From assembly GCF_004341105.1 (NCBI RefSeq), contig NZ_SLZK01000002.1, positions 676,310 through 740,309 of the forward strand: 64,000 bases of DNA, read 5' to 3'. The stretch comes from Rhizobium sp. BK418. GTDB taxonomy: Bacteria; Pseudomonadota; Alphaproteobacteria; Rhizobiales; Rhizobiaceae. A program made the translations under genes and the position numbers. A model generated the notes under the pieces. The model was given only the letters and a program-made list of their open reading frames with translations. It was not told where the DNA came from and ran no database searches. Of the stretch, positions 17,451 through 25,558 are shown in pieces (within the stretch, counting starts at the first letter, position 1; each line of letters starts with the position of its first letter).

Positions 17451-17511
17451 TTGCCTCAAAAGTGTCAGGCCTCCGCCTCATTTTGCAGCATCTTTGACCA
17501 AATGATCAAAA

Positions 17512-18343
17512 CTATTCCGCAAATTGTGCCCGCATAAAATCCACATAGAGCTTGATCGTCCATGTCGCGGCGCGCTTTCACGAATCCACGCGCATCATCG
17601 CCGACAAGGTAACGCAGCTGGTCCTTGCCATCTGTCGCGGCTTCGTAGACCACCTTGGCGACATCAGAAGAGGTCATCATCTTTGCAGCAACCATGGCTG
17701 CAAAGGCGCGCTGAGCGCGCTACAGGAATTCGTTATAATCTGGCAGGCCCGCGGGATCGATGGCGAAATCGGCGCCGGCGCGCTCCCGGAAACTGGTCTC
17801 CGCGACGCCGCCATGCGGGATCACCGACTTCACGCCAATGCCAAGGGCCAGCAGCTCATAAGACAGGGCCTCGGTGAAGCCTTCGAGTGCGAATTTGGAG
17901 GCACAATAGATCGACAGCGTCGGCAAGGTGAAAAGACCAGCGCCCGAGCTGACATTGATGACGAGGCCAGCCTTGTTTGCCCGGAAATGCGGCAGGATCG
18001 CCCTTGTCACATCCATAACACCGAAGACATTGACGTCGAACTGCTGCTGGATCTTTTCGCGCGACGTCGCTTCGAAAATGCCGTTCTGGCCATAACCGGC
18101 GTTGTTAACGAGCACATCAATGCGCTCGAACTTTTCGATGCCGGCCTCGACGGCGGTGTCGATGCTGCCGCGGTCCTGAACGTCGAGCCTGCTCACCAGG
18201 ACACCGGCGAGCTCCGTCAGCTCGGTTTCTTTTTCCGGGCTGCGCATAGTGGCAATGACATTCCAGCCATTGGCGTGGAAGAGCCGGCTTGCCGCCTTGC
18301 CAATGCCGGAGGACGCGCCGGTGATGAGAACTGTCTTTTTCAT
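17512..18343 (-). pseudogene. Short-chain dehydrogenase gene broken by an amber stop and a frameshift
   Basis: The N-terminal 207 residues read as a normal classical SDR: TGASSGIG, NNAGYG, catalytic YCASK. An in-frame TAG at 17720-17722 ends translation early, but the same frame continues with family-like sequence (SDVAKVVYEAATDGKDQLRY, ARRDMDDQ). Near 17550 the natural C-terminus (YVDFMRAQFAE, stop at 17512-17514) is found in another frame. So one nonsense and one frameshift lesion separate the parts. Start ATG 18343 has GAGG upstream. Divergent from a LysR gene. If the lesions are real, the product is truncated after the catalytic residues, which may or may not leave activity. Confidence 0.75.
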
Positions 18344-18384
18344 AATCTGCCTCATGGGTTTTGAGATTGATCCCGGAGGGCTAG

Positions 18385-18427
18385 ATAGGTTCGACCTATT
18401 GTCCTTATAATCCGCATATTTGCGGAT
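18385..18427. promoter_or_regulatory. Two palindromes in the SDR/LysR divergent region
   Basis: ATAGGT-TCG-ACCTAT (18385-18399) and ATCCGCA-TATT-TGCGGAT (18410-18427) are both perfect inverted repeats, 10 bases apart. They lie between the SDR pseudogene start and the LysR start (18451), where LysR regulators usually bind. Confidence 0.55.
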
Positions 18428-18450
18428 GACCCATTGCAGGATTTAGGACA

Positions 18451-19368
18451 ATGCAAAAGACCGGTCTGGTTGAGCTCAATGCAGTCGTCGCTGTTGCGGC
18501 CGCGAAGAACTTCCGCGCAGCTGCGAGCGAGCTCGGCATGTCGACTTCGGCGCTCAGCCATGCGGTGGCGGCATTGGAAAGCCGGATTGGCGTCAGGCTG
18601 TTCAACCGCACGACCCGCAGCGTTTCGCTGACCGAGGCTGGCGAACAGTTTCTCGGCAAGATCGGTCCTGCGCTGAAGGATATCTCGGCGGCGATGGAAG
18701 CGGCGACACAGGCGCGCGCCACGCCGGCCGGAACGCTGCGCATCAATACGTCGGAAGGCGGAGCGCGACGGATCCTCATGCCGATCGTGCTGGAATACGC
18801 CAGGCGTTTTCCGGACGTGCATGTCGATATCGTCAGCGACGGGCGCATGGTCGATATCGTCGCCGACAGTTTCGATGTCGGCATCCGGCTGATCGAAACC
18901 GTGCCGCAGGACATGATCGCTGTGCCGCTGAAAGCGGAGGAGCGCTTCTTCGTCGTCGGCGCTCCCTCCTATTTTGATAGGCGCGGAAAGCCGCAGACGC
19001 CGAGCGATCTTCTCCATCATGCCTGTCTGCGTCTGCGGCTGCCGAGCGGCGCGGTCTACCGCTGGGAGTTCGAGCGGCACGGCCAGGAAATCCGCCTTGA
19101 TGTGAAGGGGCCGATGACGCTGCAGAGCATGGACCTGATGCTGGAAGCAGCCGTCGGCGGCGCGGGGCTTGCTTATATGACGCGACAGAATGTGGAGGCC
19201 GATGTTGCCGCAGGCAGGCTGATCACCGTACTCGAAGACTGGACGCCGCCCTTCCCCGGCATCTGCCTCTATTATTCCGGCCACCGGCATGTACCGCCGA
19301 CGCTGCGTGCGTTTCTGGACGTGGCACGCGAGATGACGCGAGCCCGAAACGAAAACGGCCGCGGCTGA
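18451..19368 (+). CDS. LysR-type transcriptional regulator
   Basis: 305 residues. An N-terminal winged HTH (about 1-60, NFRAAASELGMSTSALSHAVAALESRIG) is followed by the common LysR block LFNRTTRSVSLTEAG and a C-terminal periplasmic-binding-like effector domain. It is of the CrgA/DsdC-like subgroup typical for regulating a divergent oxidoreductase. AGGA lies upstream of ATG. Its partner gene is now a pseudogene, so it may be orphaned. The second LysR 3 kb away is a clear paralogue. Its stop codon lies in the loop of a hairpin that serves the opposite strand. Confidence 0.9.
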   Translation: MQKTGLVELNAVVAVAAAKNFRAAASELGMSTSALSHAVAALESRIGVRLFNRTTRSVSLTEAGEQFLGKIGPALKDISAAMEAATQARATPAGTLRINTSEGGARRILMPIVLEYARRFPDVHVDIVSDGRMVDIVADSFDVGIRLIETVPQDMIAVPLKAEERFFVVGAPSYFDRRGKPQTPSDLLHHACLRLRLPSGAVYRWEFERHGQEIRLDVKGPMTLQSMDLMLEAAVGGAGLAYMTRQNVEADVAAGRLITVLEDWTPPFPGICLYYSGHRHVPPTLRAFLDVAREMTRARNENGRG

Positions 19369-19379
19369 AACCGCGGCCG
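19351..19379 (-). terminator. Terminator of the AKR/SDR operon, inside the LysR 3' end
   Basis: A perfect 9-bp stem, CGGCCGCGG (19356-19364) with CCGCGGCCG (19371-19379), and a 6-base loop. On the minus strand it is followed by TTTTC. It lies 24 bases after the aldo/keto reductase stop and overlaps the LysR stop codon. Confidence 0.7.
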
Positions 19380-19402
19380 CTTCGTGGTCGGTCTAGACCT
19401 TA

Positions 19403-20284
19403 TCAAGCGGCCTTGAAGAGCTTCTTGCCTTCGGCGTCAAGGGCGGTGAACTCCTCATCGGACAGCGTGATGTCGACGGCCGCGACGTTTTCTTCCAGAT
19501 GCTTGACCTTGGAGGTGCCGGGGATCGGCAGCATGACGGGGCTCCGCTTCAGCACCCAATCGAGTGCGATCTGGCTTGGCGCCGCATTGTGCTTCCTGGC
19601 GATCGTATCGAGCAACGAGCCGGGCTTGGCGAGATCGCCGGCGGCCAGCGGATACCATGGGATGAAGCCGATATTATTCTTGGCACAATAATCGAGCACA
19701 TCTTCGCTGGTGCGGTCGACGAGGTTGTAACGGTTCTGGACCGTGGCGACCTTGAAGACCTTGGAGGCAGCTTCGATATCCGCGACCGAGACTTCGCTGA
19801 GGCCCGCATGGCGGATGAGGCCTGAATCGAGCAGCGACTTGATCGTGTCGAACTGCTCCTTGGCCGGGACCTTCGGGTCGATACGGTGCAGCTGCCAGAG
19901 ATCGATCTGATCGACACCGAGGTTGCGCAGGCTCTTATGCACCTGCTGGATCAGATATTCCGGACGGCCGAGCGGCAGCCAGATATTCGGTCCATGGCGC
20001 GTCAGGCCGCCCTTGGTGGCGACCACGAGACCTTTCTTGTAGGGGTGAAGCGCTTCCTTGATCAGCCATTCGGAAACGTCCGGACCATAGGAATCGGCCG
20101 TATCGATGAAGTTGATGCCGAGTTCCGGCAAACGCTTCAGCGTGCGGATCGATTCATCGTGATCGGCTGGATTGCCCCAGATCCCGTCGCCGGTAATGCG
20201 CATGGCGCCGAAGCCGAGGCGGTTGACCTCCATATCGCCACCGATCTTGAAGCTACCGGATTTCGCTGCATTGTAATCGCTCAT
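19403..20284 (-). CDS. Aldo/keto reductase
   Basis: A 293-residue cytosolic NADPH-dependent oxidoreductase with the AKR tetrad: Asp and Tyr in [10 protein letters not shown], Lys in VVATKGG, His in WQLHRIDP. The C-terminal cofactor motif [15 protein letters not shown] is present. The start at 20284 has GAGGAAAG upstream. It is the second gene behind an SDR (26-base gap) in an operon divergent from a LysR gene. The substrate is unknown; aldehyde or quinone detoxification is plausible. Confidence 0.9.
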   Translation of the reverse strand: MSDYNAAKSGSFKIGGDMEVNRLGFGAMRITGDGIWGNPADHDESIRTLKRLPELGINFIDTADSYGPDVSEWLIKEALHPYKKGLVVATKGGLTRHGPNIWLPLGRPEYLIQQVHKSLRNLGVDQIDLWQLHRIDPKVPAKEQFDTIKSLLDSGLIRHAGLSEVSVADIEAASKVFKVATVQNRYNLVDRTSEDVLDYCAKNNIGFIPWYPLAAGDLAKPGSLLDTIARKHNAAPSQIALDWVLKRSPVMLPIPGTSKVKHLEENVAAVDITLSDEEFTALDAEGKKLFKAA

Positions 20285-20310
20285 CGTCTTTCCTCTCTTG
20301 GTCAATAAAA

Positions 20311-21159
20311 TCACTCAAAATCGGTGGAGCTGGAAACCTGCTCCCAGGCGTCGAATTCGGCCTTGAGAGACCCAAGCTTCTCGCGAACGAGGTTGATCGC
20401 GTCGCGCCCAAGCAGGAGATGGGCTGGCGGATTGTCGGATGCAATGAGCTTAAGCATTGCAGCCGCTGCCTTTTTCGGATCGCCGGGCTGATTGCCGTTG
20501 CGTTGGAGGCGGCGCTGGCGCAGCGGCTCGAAGACCTGGTCATAATCAGCGATCGAGCGCTCAGCACGCACCATCGAGCGGCCGGCCCAATCGGTCCGAA
20601 AGCCGCCGGGCTCGACGGCCGTCACATGGATGCCGAAGCTTTTGATCTCCTTGCCGAGGCTTTCGGAAATGCCCTCGAGGGCAAACTTGCTGCCATGATA
20701 GAAAGCGATGCCCGGCATGGTGATGATCCCGCCCATCGAGGTGACATTGAGGATATGGCCGCTGCGGCGCTTGCGCATATAGGGCAGCACCGCCTGAATG
20801 ACAGCCACCGGGCCGAAAACATTGACTTCGAACTGGCGGCGCAGATCTTCCATCGTCGATTCCTCGACGAGACCCTCATGGCCATAGCCGGCATTGTTGA
20901 CGAGTACGTCGATCGGACCGACCTTGCTTTCGATCTCCGCGACAGCAGGGGCGATAGAGGCGGTATCGGTGACATCGAGAAGCTTGCCGAAGGCAAAACC
21001 GGGTTTCAGCGCTTCAAATTGCTTTCGGGCTTCTTCATTGCGCAAGGTCCCGACCACCTTGTGGCCTTCGGCAAGGGCGGCTTCCGCAAGGGCACGGCCG
21101 AAACCGGTGGAAACGCCTGTGATAAAAAGGATTTTGGATTTGGATATCAAAATCTTCAC
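20311..21159 (-). CDS. Classical short-chain dehydrogenase/reductase
   Basis: 282 residues with [16 protein letters not shown] (cofactor), NNAGYG, a mid-chain Ser and the catalytic YHGSK. It resembles the decayed SDR at 17.5-18.3 kb, which suggests a shared ancestry of the two LysR-SDR modules. The likely start is GTG 21159 with GGAG almost adjacent; a TTG three codons later has more usual spacing. First gene of an SDR-AKR operon divergent from LysR. Substrate unknown. Confidence 0.88.
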   Translation of the reverse strand: MKILISKSKILFITGVSTGFGRALAEAALAEGHKVVGTLRNEEARKQFEALKPGFAFGKLLDVTDTASIAPAVAEIESKVGPIDVLVNNAGYGHEGLVEESTMEDLRRQFEVNVFGPVAVIQAVLPYMRKRRSGHILNVTSMGGIITMPGIAFYHGSKFALEGISESLGKEIKSFGIHVTAVEPGGFRTDWAGRSMVRAERSIADYDQVFEPLRQRRLQRNGNQPGDPKKAAAAMLKLIASDNPPAHLLLGRDAINLVREKLGSLKAEFDAWEQVSSSTDFE

Positions 21160-21279
21160 TCCGTCGGGTTGGCTGGTCGCGGGAAGATAGGCTCATCCGA
21201 TAATTTCGATAACCTCATTAAACGGCGATGGCCTTTTTAGAGAAACTTATTAATCTGGGACTTGAAAACGGAGATGAGT

Positions 21280-22209
21280 ATGCGTCAGGACATGCTTGAC
21301 GGCATGGTGACCTTTGTCGTCGTGGCCGAGGAAAAGAGCTTCTCAGCCGCCGCCGTCAGGCTGGGAGTGTCGCCGTCGGCCATCAGCCAGACGATCAGCA
21401 AACTGGAGAGCCGGCTGCGGTTGCCGCTGTTCAATCGGACCACCCGAAGCGTGAGCTTGACGGAAGCCGGCAATCGCTATCTGGAGCGGATTCTCCCCGC
21501 CTTGGGTGAGCTTGCGGCCGCCAGCAAGGACCTGGACGCAGATGTCGGCCGGCCGGCCGGTCTTCTGCGGCTCAATGTGCTGCGCGCAGGCTATATGATC
21601 GCCATCCAGCCGCTGCTTCGCGATTTCCTGGAGGCCTATCCCGATATTCAGGTCGAGGTGAAGATGGAAGCCTCGATGAGCGACATCGTCGCCGAAGGTT
21701 TCGATGCCGGTATCCGCTTCGGCGAGACGGTGGCCAAAGACATGGTCGCCATTCCGATCGGTCCGCAGATCACCGCCCATGTCATCGCCTCGCCGGAATA
21801 TCTCGGCCGGCGTGGCATGCCGAAACACCCACGCGACCTGCTGCATCACGATTGCATCGGCTTCCGTTTCGTCACGAGCGGCCAGGTCGAACGCTGGGAA
21901 TTCGAGAAGGATGGTGAGCGCATCGATATTACGCTCCATCCGCGGCTGATCCTCAACGATTCCGCAGCATTGACGCAAGCGGCACTAGACGGGATCGGCA
22001 TTTCCTACATGATCAACGGCTATATCGAACGGTTCCTCGAAGACGGCAGATTGGTGCGGATCCTATCCGATTGGAGCCCACCGCTCTCGGGCCTGACGCT
22101 CTATTATCCGGATCGGCGGCGGGTGCCGGCAAAGCTGCGCGCGCTTATCGACTTCCTGAAACGGCATCGCTCCGAGGCGCCGCCAGCGACTGAAAGCGTG
22201 ATCGTCTAG
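21280..22209 (+). CDS. LysR-type transcriptional regulator
   Basis: 309 residues from ATG 21280, chosen because GGAG (21270-21273) sits six bases before it; ATG 21274 and an upstream TTG are alternatives. The N-terminal HTH is KSFSAAAVRLGVSPSAISQTISKLE, then LFNRTTRSVSLTEAG identical to that of the LysR at 18.4 kb. The C-terminal effector domain ends at about residue 295. Divergent from the SDR-AKR operon and likely its activator. Inducer unknown. Confidence 0.9.
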   Translation: MRQDMLDGMVTFVVVAEEKSFSAAAVRLGVSPSAISQTISKLESRLRLPLFNRTTRSVSLTEAGNRYLERILPALGELAAASKDLDADVGRPAGLLRLNVLRAGYMIAIQPLLRDFLEAYPDIQVEVKMEASMSDIVAEGFDAGIRFGETVAKDMVAIPIGPQITAHVIASPEYLGRRGMPKHPRDLLHHDCIGFRFVTSGQVERWEFEKDGERIDITLHPRLILNDSAALTQAALDGIGISYMINGYIERFLEDGRLVRILSDWSPPLSGLTLYYPDRRRVPAKLRALIDFLKRHRSEAPPATESVIV

Positions 22210-22220
22210 ACAATGAATTA

Positions 22221-22880
22221 CTAGAGACCGGCCTTCGCCTCTTCGCCGAATTCGGCCAGCATCTTCCAGAGTTCACCAAAGATTTCGCGTGCGAAGGCTT
22301 CCATCGAGACGCCTTCCTTCGAGCCGCCGGCGATCCGCTCCTGCCAAAGCTCACTACCGACGCGCAGCGCGCCTATGACGATTGTCGAAAGCAGGCGCAT
22401 GCGCATCCCCGCGTCCGGGCCACTAACCTCGCGGACAATCAGCGCCCCGGTCAGCTTCTGCTCCAGCTTGGCATATTTGAGCTGGTCGCGGGCCTTAAGG
22501 GTAGGCGTACAGTGAATCAGTTCGCCGAGTGCTAGGGTGCGCTCGTCGCCAGCCGACGCAATCGCCGTGGCGATAAGGGCTTCCTCGACGGCCTTGACGG
22601 GAGATTCGCTGGCCGGGCGGGCGGCAATCGCCGCCATCAGGCGATCGGCAAAAGCATCCTGCCAGGCGAAGACGACCTCCTCCTTTGACGGGAAATAATC
22701 AAAGAAACTGCGCTTTGAGACGTCAGCGGCTTCCGTGATCTCCTCAATCGTTGTCGCATCGAAACCACGTTCCAGAAAGAGGCCCATCGCAGCCTGCTCG
22801 ATGCGCTCGCGGGTCTGGCGCCGCTTGCGCTCACGCCTGCCCTCCACGGGCTCGGGCTGTTTCTTCTCAGTCACTTCCAT
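22221..22880 (-). CDS. TetR/AcrR family transcriptional regulator
   Basis: 219 residues. A basic start RRERKRRQTRERIEQAAMGLFLERGFDATTIEEI leads into the HTH with VSKRSFFDYFPSKEEVV. The C-terminal domain is of the general MftR/acyl-like type. The gene begins 10 bases after the methyltransferase stop, so it is cotranscribed as the second gene and probably autoregulates that operon. No strong ribosome site is visible. Confidence 0.9.
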   Translation of the reverse strand: MEVTEKKQPEPVEGRRERKRRQTRERIEQAAMGLFLERGFDATTIEEITEAADVSKRSFFDYFPSKEEVVFAWQDAFADRLMAAIAARPASESPVKAVEEALIATAIASAGDERTLALGELIHCTPTLKARDQLKYAKLEQKLTGALIVREVSGPDAGMRMRLLSTIVIGALRVGSELWQERIAGGSKEGVSMEAFAREIFGELWKMLAEFGEEAKAGL

Positions 22881-22890
22881 CAGGTGTCAT

Positions 22891-23556
22891 TCAGTCATCC
22901 CCATCGGAGAAAACGGCGATCTCCATATCCGCTTCGCTGGTGCGATATTTGAAGCGATCGCGCGACAGCTCAAGCGGCTTGCGACGCGAAATCCGATAGA
23001 CGGAGGCTGGCGGCAGGTTGCGGACCGTGCCGCCGATGCGCGTCGCCTTCAGGCCGAGGCGATCAAGGATCGGGCGTGGGACGGGACAGCGGGGCCCATA
23101 GGTAAACTGATAGAAAGCACCGCCGGCCCGCATATAGACAAACGCGCCTGCCAGGATCGAGGCGATCTTGCGCGGCGACATGGACAGCAGCGGAAGGCCG
23201 CTGATGACGGCGCCGACGGGTTCGCCTTCGAAAATTTCGGCCTGTGCCAGATGGGCGGCATCCATCTGCAGAACGCGCGCATCGGGGAAACGCTTCCGAA
23301 GCGACTCGATGAATTCAGGGCCGTATTCGATGAGTGTCAGGTCGCTCTCACTAATGCCCCGCGCAAGCAGCGCGCGGGTGAAGACGCCGGTGCCGGGACC
23401 AAGCTCGATGATCGGGCCATCCAGCGCAGCAATCTCGCTGGTCATGATCCGGGCGAGCGAGTCGCCGGATGGCGCAATCGCGGCAACCCTCAGCGGGTTG
23501 TTCAGCCAGGAGCGGAAAAAATGCAGGAAATCGGAGCATGCACTCTTTGCGATCAT
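22891..23556 (-). CDS. Pmt-like SAM-dependent phospholipid N-methyltransferase paralogue
   Basis: 221 residues. The motif I segment IIELGPGTGVFTRALLARG, then LIEYGPEF, and the later YGPRCPVP and TVRNLPPASVYRISRR, follow the pattern of the Sinorhizobium/Agrobacterium phospholipid N-methyltransferase family, including the short N-terminal FRSWLNNPLRVAAIAPS amphipathic segment. It may methylate phosphatidylethanolamine or another lipid headgroup at the inner membrane. It could be a divergent paralogue rather than the main PmtA. It leads a two-gene operon with a TetR regulator. Confidence 0.65.
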   Translation of the reverse strand: MIAKSACSDFLHFFRSWLNNPLRVAAIAPSGDSLARIMTSEIAALDGPIIELGPGTGVFTRALLARGISESDLTLIEYGPEFIESLRKRFPDARVLQMDAAHLAQAEIFEGEPVGAVISGLPLLSMSPRKIASILAGAFVYMRAGGAFYQFTYGPRCPVPRPILDRLGLKATRIGGTVRNLPPASVYRISRRKPLELSRDRFKYRTSEADMEIAVFSDGDD

Positions 23557-23867
23557 GATTATCCCACCTGTCTGAAACGTGGCCGACTACGACGATCTCC
23601 CGCAGCATGGCAATTCCAAGGCAGGCACGTCAATCCGTCGTCTTTGCACACGTCTTTCTCGTCGCCATTCCCCGTATTTTCGTACCGAGTGATTCGAACG
23701 GCGAAAGACCTCAAGACATGCGATGTCCATTAGACGGCACTTCCGCGCCACCGGCTCCAGTGCAACCGAAAACATGTCTGGAACGGAAAAGGCAGCCACG
23801 AAGGCTGCCCTCTTTTCGCGGCAGGGACATCAATCCCCTTCCCCCGTCTTATGCCATTAAATTGCTT
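23557..23867. other. 311-base intergenic region
   Basis: Upstream region of the Pmt-like gene and downstream region of a small secreted protein gene. Apart from the terminator at 23791-23809 I see no gene, repeat or structured RNA. Confidence 0.6.
23791..23809. terminator. Bidirectional terminator hairpin
   Basis: GGCAGCC-ACGAA-GGCTGCC, a perfect 7-bp stem, with a CTCTTTT run on the plus side and TTTTCC on the minus side. It lies 58 bases beyond the stop of the small secreted protein gene at 23868. Confidence 0.7.
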
Positions 23868-24143
23868 TTAGTAGTTGCAGCCCGAGCTGCTGGTCGGGTT
23901 GAAGCGGAGGCTGCAATCCATGTTGAGCGGCTTCTTTGGGCTGTACTGGTAAGGTACGGAGCTGCTGGATGCGCCATTGACCGAACCGGTCGCGCGGGGC
24001 TCCTGGCGAGCGTTGGTGCTCTTCTGCTGCTTTACGACCTGCTGATGCTGAGCGGGAGCTGCATTCGCAGGTGCAAAAGCCGAAACGCTGATGATTGCGC
24101 CGAAGGCCACGGCCACGAGCCCATTCTTCATTACGTTGGTCAT
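23868..24143 (-). CDS. Small secreted protein of unknown function
   Basis: A 91-residue exported protein: signal peptide about 1-28 with cleavage after ANAA, a Gln/Ser-rich low-complexity middle, and a C-terminal Cys pair (DCSLRF, then SSGCNY). AAGGAG is well placed before ATG 24143. I do not recognise the family. It resembles the next upstream exported protein in its layout: signal peptide, polar linker, two late cysteines. The two may be a diverged pair. Confidence 0.7.
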   Translation of the reverse strand: MTNVMKNGLVAVAFGAIISVSAFAPANAAPAQHQQVVKQQKSTNARQEPRATGSVNGASSSSVPYQYSPKKPLNMDCSLRFNPTSSSGCNY

Positions 24144-24297
24144 TTCTTGTCTCCTTGGGAGGATGGTTGGAATTTACGCCAAGGAGCTAGGAAGCGGATT
24201 TGTCACATTCCACTGCGCTGCAACAGAGATCACGAATACGTGACATTCGGTTGCGCACAAATAAAAGGCGGCTTTTCGCTGCCTTTTATTTGCCGGC

Positions 24298-24669
24298 TCA
24301 GTAGCCGTTATCACACGGCATGCTGCCGGGACCGATCGATCCACCAAACGTACGGTTGCACATCGTTTTGGGTTCGGGACTGTTCGAGGGCTGGCGGCCA
24401 ATAGAGCCCGTGGTACCGGATTCAACCCCGAACGCAGCGAGGGGATACCAATAACCATCAGAGTGACGACGGGTACCGGGGCGTTCCGTGCGGAAGCCGC
24501 GATAGCCATGCCAATAACCGGCATGTTGTTTATATTGCACCATTTCCATGTTCGACGGGACCGGGGTTTGGGTCTGTTGAACAGGCGCCGCCAGCGCAGG
24601 AACGGTAGACGAGAGGGCGAGAAGAGCGCTGAGCGCAACGGCGGATGGGGCTAGATTAAGCATTTTCAT
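24298..24669 (-). CDS. Small secreted Gly/Tyr-rich protein of unknown function
   Basis: 123 residues: signal peptide about 1-27 (cleavage after ALAA), an aromatic middle YWHGYRGFRTERPGTRR then SDGYWYPLAAF, and a C-terminal Cys pair (MCNRTFGG, then MPCDNGY). Ribosome site AAGGAGG precedes ATG 24669. Unrecognised family; it is not a clear BA14K protein. It sits on the same strand as a related small exported protein 154 bases downstream, with no terminator in between. Confidence 0.7.
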   Translation of the reverse strand: MKMLNLAPSAVALSALLALSSTVPALAAPVQQTQTPVPSNMEMVQYKQHAGYWHGYRGFRTERPGTRRHSDGYWYPLAAFGVESGTTGSIGRQPSNSPEPKTMCNRTFGGSIGPGSMPCDNGY

Positions 24670-24869
24670 GATAAACCCTCCTTACTGGATTTACGTATGA
24701 AAAATGCGTTCTGCGCGCGCGAAGTTCCAACGTCACACGCGACTTCCTACACTCGTGATTGCAGGCGATCCGGCGTGACTCGAAGCCAAAAAAATCAAAA
24801 AATGTAATCTTTCAAAGCAGTGAGAGCAGAGGCCCGCGACAATTCATCGGATGTTTGAATTCACTGTTC

Positions 24870-25184
24870 TCAATTCGCGTACAAAGGACGGTAACCCTGG
24901 CTTGCGATACAGGAGACATATTGCCGATGGGCGGCACCGCTTGCATTCGATTCCCGTTCTGCGGGATCGCGGTGGCCGGTCATCTGCGCACGCAGGTCGT
25001 ACTGCCTGTTGGACTCGTCATACATCGCGTTGGCATCGGACACGCAGAGGCCATGTGCGATGTCAGGCGGATTGACGGGGGAAGCAACCGGTACAAGCAC
25101 CGGCGCATTGGCACGGTCAATGCAGCCGGCTAGGGCGACCATCATCGCGATGAGGCCTACCGCACCAAAAAATCCGCTCTTCAT
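24870..25184 (-). CDS. Small lipoprotein of unknown function
   Basis: 104 residues with a clear lipoprotein signal: hydrophobic FFGAVGLIAMMVALAGC with lipobox LAGC, lipid-modified Cys at about 21. The mature part has a second region with Cys residues (GLCVSDANAMYDESNRQYD and QYVSCIASQGYRP). The GGAGG before ATG 25184 sets the start; the longer frame has no support. Unknown function, probably membrane-anchored in the periplasm. Confidence 0.75.
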   Translation of the reverse strand: MKSGFFGAVGLIAMMVALAGCIDRANAPVLVPVASPVNPPDIAHGLCVSDANAMYDESNRQYDLRAQMTGHRDPAERESNASGAAHRQYVSCIASQGYRPLYAN

Positions 25185-25358
25185 GCAATCCTCCGGCCGC
25201 TCGCCTGACACATCCATCGCTTCCGCAGATAGACACCGAAGATTGCGCGAAACTAGGCAGGAGGATCCGATGGAAAACTTGCTCGCAGACTTCACGGTAA
25301 AGCCGGAAGATAACCGCGGACGCTGCGGACAATGAGTTATATTATTTCAGGAAAAGAA

Positions 25359-25435
25359 TGGCGCACCCGAAGAGATTCGAACTCCTGACCCCCAGATTCG
25401 TAGTCTGGTGCTCTATCCAGCTGAGCTACGGGTGC
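25359..25435 (-). tRNA. tRNA-Arg (anticodon ACG)
   Basis: Folds as a full cloverleaf on the minus strand: acceptor GCACCCG/CGGGTGC, D arm GCTC/GAGC, anticodon stem CCAGA/TCTGG with loop CTACGAA (anticodon ACG), T arm with GTTCGAATC, discriminator G and an encoded 3' CCA. It decodes CGU and CGC codons after wobble modification. No integrase or att-like repeat is seen nearby. Confidence 0.97.
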
Positions 25436-25558
25436 GCTTGCAGAAGCGGCCGTGCCGCTTGCGTGGGCGGTTCTCTAAAGGGTCTTTTCGGGCAATGCAA
25501 TAGCAATTCGAAAAAAATCGCGACTTTGATTCCGCAAAGCACATTTGCGGAAATCGCA

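Larger units (their letters stand above)
17048..17511. other. 464-base non-coding stretch holding the cuckoo-like sRNA
   Basis: Between the start of the D-amino acid dehydrogenase gene and the decayed end of the SDR gene there is no convincing protein. Short open frames here lack ribosome sites and homology-like features. The stretch contains the sRNA at about 17251-17376, its terminator and three GCAATGC repeats. About 200 bases at 17048-17250 show nothing further. Confidence 0.7.

Noticed and set aside
17465..17695. Separate small protein gene on the minus strand
   Set aside because: Its sequence is the displaced C-terminus of the SDR in the same frame after a stop codon, and its own end runs past the natural SDR stop because of a frameshift.
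24298..24669. BA14K-family lectin-like protein
   Set aside because: Aromatic/Arg-rich middle is suggestive, but the characteristic C-terminal BA14K block with its Cys pattern is not present.
25359..25435. tRNA-Arg as an integration site
   Set aside because: No integrase, direct repeat of the tRNA 3' end or change in base composition in the flanks.
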